Counted from the stretch's first letter, positions 21,435-36,000 are shown. The stretch: 64,000 nt of DNA from Vigna angularis (GCF_016808095.1 NC_068976.1:3182001-3246000); one strand, 5' to 3'. Notes: generated by a model not told the origin, from the sequence alone. Translations and numbers: made by a program.

Positions 21435-23879
21435 TGTAACATCCCAAAAATACAGTGTCAAAACCATATAATGGGAACATCACAAATTAATAATATTACA
21501 AATCAGTCTTACAAAAGAGAAGACGTACAATTATGGCCGAACGACCTTACATAATAACGAGAAAACTAAAAACTGCACCAAAGCTGAAACTAGGTCGAAC
21601 GGTTTACAAAGGACCTATACCGAATGACCTACAAAAGAAGTAGCCCAAAAGATGATCGAACGGTCACTACAAAGAGACCTATAACTGACCGAATTCGGTC
21701 TTAACTTCTACCTCTATCAAATTTTCTTCTTCTTCCAGCACTTCTTCCAACAATGCTTCTCCTTCTGCTCACATCCACACGGATGATCATTGCACCATAA
21801 GGACACATACCGAACGTACAAAACGGACAAGACAGGAAAAATAGGGTAAGCTTATGTAATTCAATTTAATCATCAACATGTATTTCACACAATTCACATA
21901 AACAAGATCATTTCATTCACTCTTACATGCAAAGCCTAATACTAGACTCTGACTGTCCGGACTGTATGAATTCTGTGTAGCTACGACGTTCGTGCACCCG
22001 GGTGATGTAGTAATTGGGATACCCTCAACAGCTGTCACCCGAGGTTAGTCCTATTTGTCAAAATTAACCATAAGGACTAGGACCTCCTGCCATTCCCACT
22101 CATGACTTACCCTTTTCTACGTGAGAACGAGTAATCACGGAATATCAGGATGAACTGCTAGCTTAGCATGCCCACATTCATACTTTACCAAATTTCCAAT
22201 ATTCATTCATGAGCTATTCCTCCCTGGAACGCTCGTTCATAATCCAATTCATATCGTACACATCATATTTCATCATCTTTCATTAATAAGACCTCAATGA
22301 GATCCATTTGAATAAACGTCTCTGAAGATACCAAATGCCGAACGTTAACTTCGACTCTGAACAAGACCGAACGCTTGGAGTGAGACCAAAGGTCTCCAGT
22401 TCCAAGCGGATCAAAACCGAGAGAGAGAGAATCATTGGTTTAAGAAAGGGAGTGATTAATATAATATTTCTTGAGGACGATTAGAACCAAACGTTTATAT
22501 ACTAAGTGAGCCAATTGGATGAACTGACTCACGAGTTCGACCGAACACCAACAAGCCTAGGCCGAGTACTAAAACTCTAGGCCGGAACCAATTTAGACAG
22601 ACACTGAGGGATATCAAATAAGGGTACATAACTGGATCTGGTGAAGAGACCGAACGTCAATATATATACTTAACTTTTGAATGAGTTGAACATCAAGAAA
22701 ATCAGAATGCTAGTCAAAGACCAAACACTCTTATTATGAAGTTAGCTTACGGAAACTAGAACGAGTACTTGGTGTAAGACCAAACACTTGCTTAGTACGA
22801 GCACTTGGTATAAGACCAAGCACTACTAAACTTCTAGAGAAAAAGGGTTGATGAATGTAATAGATACCATTTTAAGTAGTGTTTAAGAACAAACGAAAAT
22901 ATACAAATACATATAGATATACTTGAGTTTATAACCGAATACCAAGGAACGAGTACCCTTGGCCGAACGCTCATGCACAGTATTACAAAACGAAGACGCT
23001 CGTCCTCAACTAGGATTCTTCCCAAATGAAAGAATTCAATTCCAACCAAGTTCACTAGAAAAACCGAGCGGTCAAGGACCGTTCAGTGACGAACGTACAC
23101 TTTCATAGGGAAATTTCATACTAGAATTCTTTATATCAATTCATTTCTCAACATCTATTTTCATAAAATCAAACATCCATATCATAGTAAATAATCATAC
23201 TTCATATAGTCAAAACATATCAACAATCATACTTCATATACATTCAGTAACTCAACAAACATGCATTCATTAAAAACGAACGTAGAAACTAACATACAAT
23301 CAAATTATATAAGCTTCCCTTACCTCGACACGTAGACGAACGCTCAAATGAAGCAGAATAAAACTTCCCTCTACCACAGAACTAACGTTCGATGATCACG
23401 TTGTTAGGGATACTGAACTACAGAGAAAAACCAGAAACACTCAGACTACTACCACCCACTCAGACGACCAGAACCAAAGAGTTGCATGCAAGACGTAACC
23501 AAACATACTAGAGAAAAAGAGACTCACCAGCTCAGAATCATAAACCAATCGGTTTACATGGAAGATCTTGACATCAGGAGTGCTTCAAGGGTGCCTGAGT
23601 GGTGATCGGAGAAGAGAAAAGGTGAGATTTTGTAGAGAGAAGGAAGAGCTTTTAGAGAGAAGGAGGAGAAAATGAAGTTTCAGAAATCAGAGAGGAAGAT
23701 GGTTGCATGCAGAGAATTGCGTAAACTTTTGAAACTCATATTTTACTTCTACCAACCAAAACCGAACGTCCAATTCCTTGCAGCCACCTATTTTCTACTC
23801 TCTGAAATTCTAACTCTCTTCTCGACACTTGGCTTCCACTAAAAAGGGTTTTGGGGTGCGTTTTTAATGAGGTCTGACA
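21435..23879 (-). mobile_element. Reverse-oriented solo LTR (2445 bp) in the 3' LTR
   Basis: The plus strand starts TGTAACATCCC and ends GGTCTGACA. Read on the minus strand it runs TGTCAGACC...GGGATGTTACA, like the other LTRs here. Flanks are GTTGT (21430-21434) and ATTGT (23880-23884), a 5-bp duplication with one mismatch. It has no PBS or coding domain. It is rich in CCGAACG/CGTTCGG and carries the AGCTTACCC plus hairpin plus GAGCAGA block on its minus strand (21764-21852). Confidence 0.88.
21764..21785 (-). promoter_or_regulatory. Conserved LTR hairpin plus GAGCAGA, reverse solo LTR copy
   Basis: On the minus strand: CATCC-GTGT-GGATG then TGAGCAGAAG, with AGCTTACCC upstream at 21844-21852. 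The stem bases are GC-rich here and AT-rich in the other copies, yet both arms match each other. Confidence 0.6.
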
Positions 23880-26584
23880 ATTGTGGTTTTGAATAATTAT
23901 TTATGGTGTGTATCAGTATGTAGAAGGTATGATGAAAGTTGTTAAAAAAAATGAAATTGATTTAAATGTTATGAAATTCAAAATATAAGTATTAGTCAAG
24001 GGACTTTGCATGCTAAATAAATCATGCATGTGTAAACAAACAACTTTAAGAAAAAATAAATAATAAAATAAAATATGTTAGTAATGATTAATCAAAAATG
24101 GACATTTAACTTTTTGAAATGCACATCCAACTTGGCAATCAATGTACATTAGCTAGAAAACAAACATAAAACTATGCTTGAAAATGATACATGAAAAAAA
24201 TAGAAACATATGGGACCTATGACCAAAATTTTCAAAGCTAGGATTGTCTATAAGTTTGAAATGATACTGAAAGCCTCAATACGGGAGTGAGAAGAAAGAA
24301 AAGGCTCAAATAAAATTTTAGTTTATAAGAATAGGAGATTTGTTTTCTAGAAGTATAGAAGAGTGAGGATAAGCAAAGGAGGAGGAAGCTTGAGATTTAA
24401 AGCACCAAGAGTTGGAAATCTTGATTGGAAAAGAGGTACGGGAACTAATCCTTTCTTATATATGATATTTATACATGTTATGATCATGAATATGAGCTAT
24501 GAACATTTTAAAATTTTGGTAATGGTAGCTATCTATTCATTTGTGTAAATTTAGTTTTCATGATTATAATTTTATTATTTTCGAGTTACTGTGGTAAAAC
24601 CTTCCTTTAATTTTTTTTTTTACCGTTGGATTTAGCTAAACTTTTAATATATGAATCCTAAGATCTATTTCTTCACTTTAACCGTTCGGATCATTAATTA
24701 GAAGTCTGTACTTGGAGAAATAAATTCTGCATGTTTAAGTAAATAAATTGCCCTATAATTCTGTTACTGAGTCCTCTCGGTAAAATATAGATTCTAACCT
24801 ATTTAACCGTTAGGTCAACCTCAATATTTGATATATGATTCTTAGGATATGTTACTACACTTTGACTGATCGGATTTGTAATTGAAAGTCTATGGTTTGA
24901 CAAAATTAATTTCGAAAGTTTAAAAAATTCTGATGAACACTGTATTTCTGTTCTTAAGTTATCATGGTAAAAGCTTCAAATCTATTTCATTTACCGTTAG
25001 ATTGAGCCCAAACGTTAGTATGTAGTTTATAAGACATATTAAGTTATCTTAACCGTTCTGATTTGTAACTAGATGTTTGTGATTAGAGAGGAATTCATTC
25101 CGCATTTTGAGTATAATCGAAAACCACTTAAATTTATATCCTTATGTTACCTCGATAAACCCTCAATATCTACCTAGTTAGCCATTAGATTAACTTGAAA
25201 GTTTAATATGTAGTTCCTAACACATAGTGAATTACTTTGACCGTTCAGATTTTAAATCGGAGCTACAGATTTAGAGATATTAGTTTTGTATCTTCCTAGG
25301 GATCTCAATATTACTTAATTTTTGTTTTTGGGTCATTTATACAAAAATTATGATTTCCTCCTTATTAACCGTTTGATCACACTGAAAAGTTTACCATATG
25401 ATCTAAACATGTTGTTAATTAGTTTGATTGGTTCAAATCTTTAATTAATGATATGTGTAAAAAGTAATCTTTCCATGAAATAGTAAAAGTTATTTGTATT
25501 GGGTAAAATCTTGAGTAATTATATTCTTAAATTGTATGTGTAGTTGTATTTTGAGGATTGGAAGATGAGTAATATAATATATTCTATATTAGAAATTAAA
25601 TTATATTGAACATTAGTGAGTTTGTAATCATTATTTGAGATAAATCATGCACTATAAATCAGTTGATGGTAAATTTGGATGGGTAGTATAGACATTCTTG
25701 CCATAATTGTAAATCCGAACATTATTTATTTATTTTCCTATGACTTTGGTAAGTCAGGAGGGGAGAGGTTCGAAGCCGGACACTACTTTGGTAAGTAGGT
25801 GGGAGGATGAGAGGTTAATGTGACATAAAACCGTACTGCTTTGGTAAGTATGCGGAATGTCCCATGCTATGCTACTTTGGTAAGTAGATAATATCACTTT
25901 GTTGTGCTACTTTGATAAGTAGACAATATTACCTTGTTGTGCTACTTTGCCAAGTAGACAATATCACCTTGTTGTACTACTTTGGTAAGTATATAAAAAT
26001 CACATGGTTAGATTACTTTGGTAAGTAGTCAGTATCACATGGTTATGCTACTTTGGTAAGTAGACAGAAGGATTGTTGACTACTTTGCTTTGGTAAGTAG
26101 GCAGGTTAATAATATGTTGTATTGACTCTAGTAAATGGACTAATGATTTTGACTTGAGAAATATTATATAGTATCAATGTAATAGTCTGTTCTTAAGTAT
26201 GTTGGAGATGCATGGACTGATTGCCACACTTGTGATATTAGTAAGATTGTGGATGATGTATATTTCTTGATTTGGTTAGCTCACCCTACTGTTTGTGTTT
26301 GTGTATGTGAGTGCAATGATCGTATAATGTGTGATATTATACGGGAGCAGAAACTATTTCAGATGAATTAACAGATGGTTCTGGGCTTGTTAAGAAGATG
26401 AGAGATCTGTTGGGAAAAAAAAGAGACATAGGGAATTTCAAAATAATTATATGTTTGAATTTCCGAACTTTATTAAATATTAAATTTCAGAAATTTATGA
26501 ACTGTGTGGAATTTTATTTTCGGAAGACTTGTGTTGTAATAAAGAACTTAATATTTTGTTGGTGTTGAAATTTGTCAAAAATAA

Positions 26585-26588
<4 letters not shown>

Positions 26589-26650
<62 letters not shown>
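26589..26650. repeat. TA microsatellite in the 3' LTR (62 bp)
   Basis: Uninterrupted TA repeat, partner of 13489-13589 and 39 bp shorter. Confidence 0.95.
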
Positions 26651-26651
<1 letters not shown>

Positions 26652-26696
26652 TGTGGAACATAAATCGTAACGCCTAATTTGGGGTGTTACATAATA

Positions 26697-27600
26697 GTCA
26701 TTAGGTAAGTCAACTTGTCAGAGGAGACATTCTTTTTCAGTACTTTGCTTGAAGTAGGATGTACGTTCCTCTTAGATATGGCTTCAAGTGAAGAAAATTC
26801 TGTGAATATCTCATTTGTCTCTAACGTCCATTTTTTATATTTGATTTGTAGCTCTGTGGATGTGTGTAGAATAACTATTCTGCAAAGAGTAGAGTAAATT
26901 GTGCATGTAGTAGATATGTCTTTTCTTATCACTTTTGTTGTTTTTGAACATTGAGCAATTAATGTCATTTAATGCTTGCTCAGAACAACAAAGTGCTTTT
27001 TGATTTCCTTCTGTTAGTTAGCTTTTATCAATTAAGCTCTTTTCTAAAGAGACCAAGCGTTGTATAAGGACTTCATCATTGGACAAAGTATTGTTTAAGC
27101 TCATGGTATCGTTTAGTCAAGTAAATGCTTCTTTTGGTTTTGTCTCTTTTTAAACAAATAACATTTAGTTTATAAAAGCTTTTCTTTTTGTATTTTAATG
27201 ATTAAGGTCTTTTAACGTGTTTTGTTAGAGACATCGTCTCAGCTGTTTTGTCTCCGAGAGTTATGTTGAATACCTCTTTCAAGTATGATAAACATCAAGC
27301 GTTTTACTTCAATTCTCTTAGACGCTTTAGGCACCATAGCATTTAGCCATGGGTTTGGGTGTTTTAGCCTAGATGTTTTTCTATTACCTAAAATCCTAAG
27401 TTCTTTCCTAAGCTTTTCTACGTTGTGGATTCTAGTTCTAAGTCTTTATGTAAGTTTTCTATGTTTGGGGATTCTAGTTATAGGTCTTGTGTTTTCACCT
27501 TAAGTTGTTTTCAAATTATTATCTCATTTTAATGTTATTTGATTAAACTTAAAAACATGAGAGCATTTTAGGCACATAGACAATTTTGTCTTAATAGATA
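26697..27600. mobile_element. Copia-type LTR remnant right of the Tekay insertion
   Basis: Non-coding continuation of the sequence interrupted at 10751. The recurring AAAAGCTTTT, TTAGACGCTTTAGGCA and CTAAGT(C/T)TTT phrases and the lack of long frames suit LTR DNA. The right limit is a guess. No gene seen. Confidence 0.35.
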
Positions 27601-28345
27601 AGTGCTTCCTTTTGCCTTGTGCGCATGGAAGGGTTATGCAGGTATTGTGCCTTCCTTGTGTGGGGGTAAAGGTGTCTTTCCTGTCCTTGTGTGGCAGGAT
27701 TACATGTTCCTTAGCTAGAATGCAAGACTACTCGATCGTATCTGTATGGGGAATTTACAGATAGAGCTGTAGGAGTGGCTATAGTTGGTGAGGTAGGGTA
27801 CAAGAGTGTGACTGATTCTTTCCACTATGGTGTTATGGTACGGTGATGCTCATGGTGTTGTTCATGACTAGGATAGTCATGATGGTGGTGTATCAATGAT
27901 GATGATCATGGTATTTGAGATACTTTAGGTGATGCTATGTTGATATTTGTGTTACTATATTGGTTATAGTAAGTAGTTAGCATAAGCGCTAATGAGTAGA
28001 TAGACCAAGGGTCTATGTGTGAGATGTTAGTGATAACATCAATGGTTAAAGATCAAGGATTGAGGATCGAGTAATTCATTGTGTTTGAATTGATATGTTA
28101 GAGGATTATGAATCCTATTGTTATTACTATTATGTATGGGGTGTTTGATTATTGTTGATATAATCAATATGTTTATATCTTATTATTATGATTGTTTTAT
28201 CGGTAGCTTACCCTGTACATGTTTGTGTTTGTGTGTTGTGAATGATATTATCGATGATGATCGTATAATGTGTTATACGTGAGCAGATGTTGTAGATGAT
28301 GCTAAAACATGATAGATTCGAGAGATGACGAGGAACATACTTGAG
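27600..28345 (+). mobile_element. Gypsy-type LTR fragment
   Basis: It contains the block AGCTTACCC (28205-28213), hairpin GTATAA-TGTG-TTATAC (28263-28278) and GTGAGCAGATG. It also has ATCGAGTAATT...TTATATCTTATTATTATGATTG, nearly identical to 55740-55870. It is therefore the 3' part of the LTR family seen inverted at 55307-56258. Ends are not preserved. Confidence 0.6.
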
Positions 28346-28559
28346 ATTTTTATTTAAAGTTGCTTACCAATGTTTGAGTTGTTGTGTATGAAAAAAAAAG
28401 AGACAGAAAGATGTTATGTTATTCGATCTTAATATTGAACGCACAACAAGGAAACTCAACCGCAAAAGCAAAAGGTGAAAGTAGCTTTTGAAGTAAGAAT
28501 TGCAGCCACAAATAAAGGTTGTAACTTTACACATTGATTTGGACATTCATTATTCTATT

Positions 28560-28790
28560 CAAATGACTACAAGAAACAATAGAGGAAGATTGTTGGAAGA
28601 TTACATCAACAACATGATCCACACCACTTCTCAAGCAATGTCAGACTTAGTAAAGACATGGAGATGAAGCTTACATTACTCTCTCAAATAAATAAAAAAA
28701 CAGTTTGCTAGATTAGATCAAGAAGATCCTTTCAACCATTTGGCCATGTTCTATGACATGTGTAGATTTCTTTTCTAAAAATAATAAAAG
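28560..28790 (+). pseudogene. Gypsy gag remnant
   Basis: The frame around 28708 reads FARLDQEDPFNHLAMFYDMC, close to the F.GLP.EDPN.HL..FL..C pattern of plant retrotransposon gag. Upstream, LLEDYINNMIHTTSQAMSDL is in a different frame. Too short and shifted to be functional. Confidence 0.4.
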
Positions 28791-31241
28791 TAAAGGTGAT
28801 TTTAAAAATATATATACCAAAAGATTCATATTATATATATATGATTATATTATACATTAATCATGTCTATAAAATGTTTTAATAATATTTGATTAAAAAA
28901 TTAAAAAAAGTAACTTTTTTTTTAAATTCGAAACCGAGAAAATCAGTTTAAATTGGACACACAAATATTTATCCCAAATTAAAATATTAAGAACATAAAA
29001 AGAAACATGTTTGCCCTCTTTTTTCGTTTTTACTTCATGAATTTCTTATTTTCATTGATGCCTTGCATTATTTCTTCCTGTCACAAAGTCCTTCTAATAT
29101 TTTTCAACTAAATACCAAAACTCGGTATATTATTGATTAATACTTTGTCTAAATATGAATAGAACAACCATCATACATCATAGGTACACATCTCTTAAGA
29201 AGATGTTATTCACATTACTGAAATCGTTAATAGATTTCAAAATTTTGTTGTGGAATATTGCAAAATTGAGCACAACATAAAAATCCTACATAATCTATGA
29301 AAAGTAAGAGAATCCTAAAAAGAAAATGCAGGTATCCTTATCAAGAACAAGGACTAAGTACACAAGATTTGATGAAAGAAAATAAAAGGAAAAAGGAATA
29401 TGTTACAAATGTAAGAGACATTTAGATACACCAAAGTCTGATTATCTCATAATCTCAAACTACAAATGGATTAAATCCAAGAAAAGTCAAAGAAATAAAT
29501 CACTTATTTGAAAATATTGATTCTAATAATAACTCTAATGGATGAAAACAATGCTAAGTTTTTTTAATCATAAAAATTCAAGAACAAGATTGAAAGATAT
29601 GCGAGAAAGAAATTAAAAATATTGTTCCAAATAAGATATAATTCTTCCATTTCCAACAATTGAAAGAATACTTAACATAAACAAATATGAAGTAACTACA
29701 CATAATTTTAAATATATATTTAAACATTACCATAGAAAAATAGATAGTAACAAAATATTGAATATACATATATACAATCATTATTTGACAAAATTCGGAA
29801 AAATCTAAAAATAATTAATTATAAGATCATCTAAAATATAATAGTATTAGTATTATTATATTTTATTGATATTATTTTGTTTAATAGTAAAAATACAGTC
29901 TTAAATTTAAGATCTTTTATATAAGAAACTTGCGATGCATTTTTTATTTTATAAAATCTAACTTAAACATAAGAATCTCATTATAACTCGGATTTTCTTA
30001 AATAAGATTTAAAATAACATATTCTAATTTGTATGGCAAAAAAATAATATTATGATATGAAAAGTAATACATCCAGTCTCTTTAAAGAATATATTTAAAA
30101 AAAATTAATTAGAAAGTCAATAGCTCGTGTGATAGTGATTGTTATTGTCAATAAATGGTTTTCTCCACGAGATTTGGACTTTTGAAGAGTGAATAGAAAA
30201 ACGTATTTCATATCACACCCACTCACCAATTTCATACCAGACCAACTATTTTGATTTTTCTTCCTATTGTTAGGTGGGTTACATTAAAGTTTATTTTGAA
30301 TAATTGATGCTGAAATTTTATACTTTTCGTATAAGAGTTTGTTACATGACAACATAAAATATTAATTAATACTCGCATAGATTTTAATGAATATTTGATA
30401 AATATAATTTCTTTTGTTTACTGCTGAGAACTATATTATATGCATACGGTAGGATAATTAAAATAACCTCGCAAATTAAAATTAGGAATATACTCACGAG
30501 GTGTGATTATTTGAATATAAACAAGTGCGTTCTTTTAATAAATCTGAATTTAATTTATTTATATTTTAATTTTTAATATTTTAGTTTGAGTTTATGATTA
30601 TTTTTTAAAATTATATAGTTGAATTGGAATTAAATTATTTTTTATAATGCATAATAATTTCAATAGAAAATATTATAGTATTATTACTTTTTATAAAATA
30701 GAAGTGTTATTATGATAAAATGTTTTTAAAAGAAAAGAGAATTAAAAAAAAATACTTTTAGGAAGAAATACAGTTGAATAGTTTAAGAAATAAAAAAATT
30801 ATAATAAATCTTATTTGAATTTAATCAATTATTATAATTATTTAAGACATTTATAAACAATATTTATATATAATAAAAACTTAAATATTTCATTTGTAAT
30901 AATATAAAATAATAATTAAATGATGGAGATAATAAAATAATTATTGTATTGATACGTAAGATTAGTTATATTTTTTTTATCTTAACATGATCACATAAAA
31001 TATTATGGTCTGAAATTATATTATATTGATATTTTTGTCATATTCTTATTTTTTTTTAATATATAAATGTAGTTATGCTTTAAGAAGAATTTATTTGGAA
31101 ATCTGGAATATCCATATTTTAGAAGATTTGCAAAATCTTTTTATATTTATTTGTGTTTATTGCTACATTTTCTATAAGAATGATGATTGTAAGTGGGAAT
31201 AAAGAAAATATGCTAAGTCATATTAAAGGTACGGTATATTG

Positions 31242-31314
<73 letters not shown>

Positions 31315-32580
31315 TAGTATATTTTTTAATCATAAAAAATTTCTTAATTATTTTAATTATCTATAAATTTTCAATCAACAACTTTTAGAAAGATTTGATA
31401 ATGTTTTATTATCTTAATACAGACTACCAACTCATTCATTAGAAATTATGTTTACTATTTATATGATTTCTTTACACTTATATTTTTTTTAATATATAAT
31501 ATACACTTATTTAAATTTGAAAATTTTAATATAAACTTAATTAAAATATAGACTTTTGAAATATCAGGAGTTTTATAGTTATTTATAAAATATGAGTAGT
31601 TATATAATAAATTCTATATTTATTAAATGTTTGACAATACAGAATTAATGAGAAACTCATTTGAAATTTCATGAAGAATTCTTCCTTTCTAAATATAGAT
31701 TGAATGCAGACTTAAATGGTTAAACGAATGTATAATGTAATAACTCTCTTGAATTGTTTTTTATTTGATATTTTTTATTTTCTTTAAAATTTAAAATGTT
31801 CTTATACTTAATATTGCAACTATAATTAACCATGCTACCATATAATGTAAAATCGATGCAATTAATAACAGTATTAGATAAGGACAAGAAAAAAAATATA
31901 AAAAAATATAAAAAAAATATTAATTTATCTTCACAAAAAGAGATAAATCAGTTTTTTAATTATCTAATTATGTTAATCCACAAAAAATTTCAAGTTTTAC
32001 AAGCCCTTAAGAAAAACAAGAAAGCACACAATACAATCTAAAATCTTATATCTTATAAGATATACAACATCATTTGTGAAAAAATTGAATCCAAATTAAA
32101 TTAAGAATAAAAGAAAGAATGACGACTTTAATGTAAGATTATCAATCTTAATATAATGATTTTAGATGAATAACTCTACAAAGATGTTTTCAATAATATA
32201 AAACTTTTATTCAAATGTTTTTCAAAATTACAAGTATTCTTGTTAATTAAATTTGAATTGTTCCACATTTAAGAAAAAAAATTACAAAGAATATAGTTTT
32301 AACCAAATAAAAGTCATTTTAGTATGTTAAAACAAAGCCAAATGAAATTTCAAACTAAAAGGAGATTTTCATACATTAAATTGCTTAATTAGTTTTAGTC
32401 TAATCATTCAAGAATTTAATATTTCTTTATTTTTTTTTCTGTTGAGGAATAAATTTGTTGAAAGTGGACTGTAAAAATGGTTAAAAAAACTTAAAATTAA
32501 AGACAAATTAAAGAATTTGTTTTTACATCAAACTCTAAATTTTGTTAAGAATTTATTATAAGGAGTGTAGGAATATTTTG
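28791..32580. other. AT-rich intergenic DNA upstream of the UBP16-like gene
   Basis: Very AT-rich sequence with poly-A/T runs and no protein-like frame. The longest frames (for example 31832-32041) are low-complexity Lys/Asn/Ile products. A TA microsatellite lies at 31244-31310. I see no transposon ends, RNA gene or conserved motif. Confidence 0.7.
31244..31310. repeat. TA microsatellite (67 bp)
   Basis: Uninterrupted TA repeat in AT-rich intergenic DNA. Confidence 0.95.
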
Positions 32581-32699
32581 ACGAGGGAATATAAAATTCA
32601 GTCAATTCAGTGTTGCTAAATTCCTTTCCTCGACCATCAATTTCTTAAATTCCGTAACAACCTACTCAACGGCAACAATTAAATATTAATTATATATTA

Positions 32700-33084
32700 T
32701 TTTATTTACCAACCTCGTTTCTCTCTCTTCCTCCTAATTCCAAATAAGGTAAAATTCCATTTCCTTCATTCATCTTCTACAGCAGAAACAATCCCCTTTG
32801 TTTCTTCTCCCTTCCCCAAATCGAAATTTGCAAAGCACTTTCATCGTCTTCTTCCTCTTCCGTTAAAATTCCAATTCCACACACTCACGCGTGACACGTC
32901 ACCGACCTTCACTCTGCTGCTTCCAGCTACTTATGCCTCCTCTCCCACTCCCATACTCGTTTTTTCCCGCTAACCTCACCCGCGTCGCCCTCATCGCCCA
33001 GCCAGAGAGAGATCCCTACCGCGATCGCTCGCTCTCACACCGTCCATGCGCCCCCGCGCGCGTTCCCTCGCATTCGCTGGATAA
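32700..33084 (+). promoter_or_regulatory. Promoter-proximal region and 5' UTR of the UBP16-like gene
   Basis: Base composition changes sharply from AT-rich to C/T-rich near 32710 (CTCTCTCTTCCTCC), a pyrimidine patch typical of plant core promoters and leaders. TGACACGTCACC at 32892-32903 contains a CACGTC (G-box/ABRE-like) core. No clear TATA box stands out. The leader just before the ATG is GC-rich (CGCGATCGCTCG...). Start site not determinable by eye. Confidence 0.45.
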
Positions 33085-36000
33085 ATGCGTGTCACTATCG
33101 ATCTAGGGTTTCGGAGCCTGGTCCTCGTCGTGGTGGTCTGCCTCTTCTTGCCGGCGATCAGCTTCGTGCTCCGTCGCAGGTTGCGGCGCACGGAGGCCAG
33201 GGCGGAGGAGATCAAGCGGCTGCTTGTTCTCGCCGAGGAGGAGACCGTTAGGGCCGAGACCGAGGCTTCGTATTACCGGTACGAGGTCGTTTCGCTCCCG
33301 AAGAACAAAGTATGCGCCGTGTGTTTCTCTCCCACCACTACACGTTGCGCTAGGTGCAAAGCGGTTCACTACTGGTACGCTCTCGATTTTAATTTCTTCT
33401 ATACGGTTAATTATACTTATTTATTTTTTAATTTTTCTCTTTGCTGGCCATTTTTGCTGTGCTGAGTTGCTTAATTTTTCTCTTTCTGTAGGTGTATATG
33501 TAGCTAATTAGCCGTTAGGATTATGAGGGGATAGACCCAAATTTAGGTGCTCATATTCTGCAAATTGGAAATAGAAGAAAAAAACTGAACTCGTGTCTCT
33601 TTCTGCTTTTAAATACTGTGACTGCTGTGTTTTGTGTTGAATATGGATAATTATTTTTTGAATTATTTTTTTTTTTGCCGTAATTCGTTACTTGCACGGG
33701 GTTCGCTATTGATTTCGTGGTCCTTTAGGGTTGTTTTTGTGGAGTGGGTTCCGTGTTGGGCGTGTGGCCTATGATATGCTTAGTTTGCTTGTAAGCCGCA
33801 AAGGAAAGACATGCAAATTCTGTTGCTTCGTCCTTGAACATGTTAAACGATCACGAGATCAATTGTTTGTAGCTTTCTACAAAATGAAGGTTTGTTGTCT
33901 GTGAAAATAAAGAATCGTGTAAGTTTGGGTATGAACATAAAACCGAACTTGAACACTCTTGTGGAAACTAAATTGCGTGTTTGGTGTCCAACCTGAAATA
34001 TACATATTGCATGTCTCATCGTCATATAAAGGAGCAGCTACTCTTTGTAGCTTTTAGAATTAATAAGAAAATTGCAAGTCTGTAGTAAATCTGAACCAAA
34101 CATGTGTTATATTAAATGTTTTTCTGAAAGTTTAGGGAATGAAATTTTATAGCCGGAAGTTATGCATTCACGTTTTAAAGACCTTCTTTAGGTTCTTGGA
34201 TTTTTGTGTTCTTGCACAGTTTTTTGAGTGATTTAACTGACATGACAGAGTCCAATCAACGTTACAAAGTTTTCTGATTCATTGTTTCTCCTCTGCATAT
34301 TTCTGTCTTCTTACTTTTAAAGAAAATTATTTGGTCAATATTGCTGACTTTTATTTTTCATGTGTTTTAGTTCTGGAAAGTGCCAAATTGTTCATTGGCG
34401 TCAAGGTCACAAAGAAGAATGCCATCCTGCCATCGCAACTTGCCAGACTGATGACTTGGTTAGTGATCTTGGAAAGAACGTGGCAGATCCTGATGCTCGC
34501 AGAATCCATGAACAGAGTTCTCAGACTGAAAGCACAAAGTATGCAACAGCATTTGAGAATCCCTTGTTGTCTGAAAAGAGCCGTTCTAATATTTCACGAG
34601 CAAATGATGATAGTGCAAGAGATGACTCTCTTCAAGAGGGAAATGTTACAGGCTCTAATTCTGAATTATCCAGTAATTCATTTTCTGGATTCTCAGCGTC
34701 CACTGGTGCCAGTGAATCATCTGATGATTCTTCTGTCTGTGAGAGTGTCATCTCAAATGAACACGAGAGATCTGAGGGACATATGTTTTTGAATCACGCC
34801 CATGACACTTCTGATACCACTTCAAGTCATAGCAACAATGATGAATCCATTCCATTATCACCTAAGTTTGTTAGTTTGGTCGATTCAGTAGATGATTATC
34901 CAGAAATGCATAAATTATATCAAGTTACACCTGGTTCGGGAAAAGAAGAGAGTAAGCTCACATCATCAGATGGCAGTTCTGGTTTGCGTATGTGGAAAAA
35001 ATCAACAATTGAGCCTTCCACAGTGTCTTCTGGATTCTGGAATGAAACACTTGATTCAACAAGGTTAAAAGATGACTCTAATAGTGACCATCGTCCATCC
35101 CAGGGTGATTCTTCTCCAAAGTCAGTTGAGAACAATATGCCAGGATCATCATCTTCAGAGAAAAATGTAGTTGATTCTTCAGGTTGTGCCGATGCTGTGA
35201 GCGTCCATAATTTTCAAACACTTGGTTCTAGGGTATCAAATCATGTTATCAACCCTAGTAGCACCTTGGAGTTAGCTGAAAGTAGACGTCAATCATGTGC
35301 ATTTGCTGATACAAAATGTGGGAATAAAGGCATCCAGTCTGGAACTGGTACTTCATCTAGGGTTGTTGGCTCTCCAAAGTCTAAGAATGACCTAGAAACA
35401 TCTGTCCTGAAAGCTTCTGATCAGTTTAGAGGATCAAAATCATCTAAACCTTTCCCATTAGCATTTGGGAGTAATATCACTGGAAAATATAGTGACAAGG
35501 TTACTACTGAAGAAGTCTTTTTACTTTCTTCTGTGCCAATAGGAGCTAGTATCTGACATTCTCCTCTAATTTGTTGCAGGGTCATTTTCCATATGATTTG
35601 TTTGTCAAACTTTTTAACTTGAACAGAGTGCAGTTGCAACCATTTGGTCTTGTAAACTGTGGAAACAGGTAATTTGAAATTATTTGTGTGCACTATTTAT
35701 GATATTTTTATTAAATAATTTAATAGTGTGGGTGCTTTATGCTGTTCCTTTCCATGTTGGTAATTGATTGATCTAAATTGTTAGTTTCTTGTATTTTCTT
35801 ATAGAATTTCTTATAGAATCGACCACTTACCACCTGTAGAAGTGGATTTACTTCTTTTTCCTAAATGTACTGTCATTTTGCAGCTGTTATGCTAATGCTG
35901 TACTCCAGTGCTTGGCTTTTACACCACCCCTGACTGCTTATTTACTTCAAGGACTTCATTCTAAATCATGTATGTATGCAATCTTAGTTTCATATTGGAA

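Larger units (their letters stand above)
21392..26691 (+). repeat. 3' LTR of the Tekay-type element, with a 2.4-kb insertion
   Basis: It pairs with 10752-13645. The first 43 bp precede an inserted reverse solo LTR (21435-23879); the rest resumes at 23885 with GGTTTTGAATAATTATTTATGG. Length without the insertion is about 2.85 kb. Repeat arrays, hairpin (26322-26350) and TA run (26589-26650) are all present. Confidence 0.95.

Noticed and set aside
28791..32580. tRNA, snRNA or miRNA genes in the long gap
   Set aside because: I scanned for tRNA B-box-like GGTTCGANTCC and stable hairpins and saw none; the region is simple AT-rich DNA.
33103..33369. Antisense frames over UBP16 exon 1
   Set aside because: Produced by high GC content; the sense strand has the complete MYND finger.
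34331..34792. Second long frame overlapping UBP16 exon 2
   Set aside because: It is a shifted frame of the same exon; the frame joining the MYND Cys97 codon across the splice is the real one.
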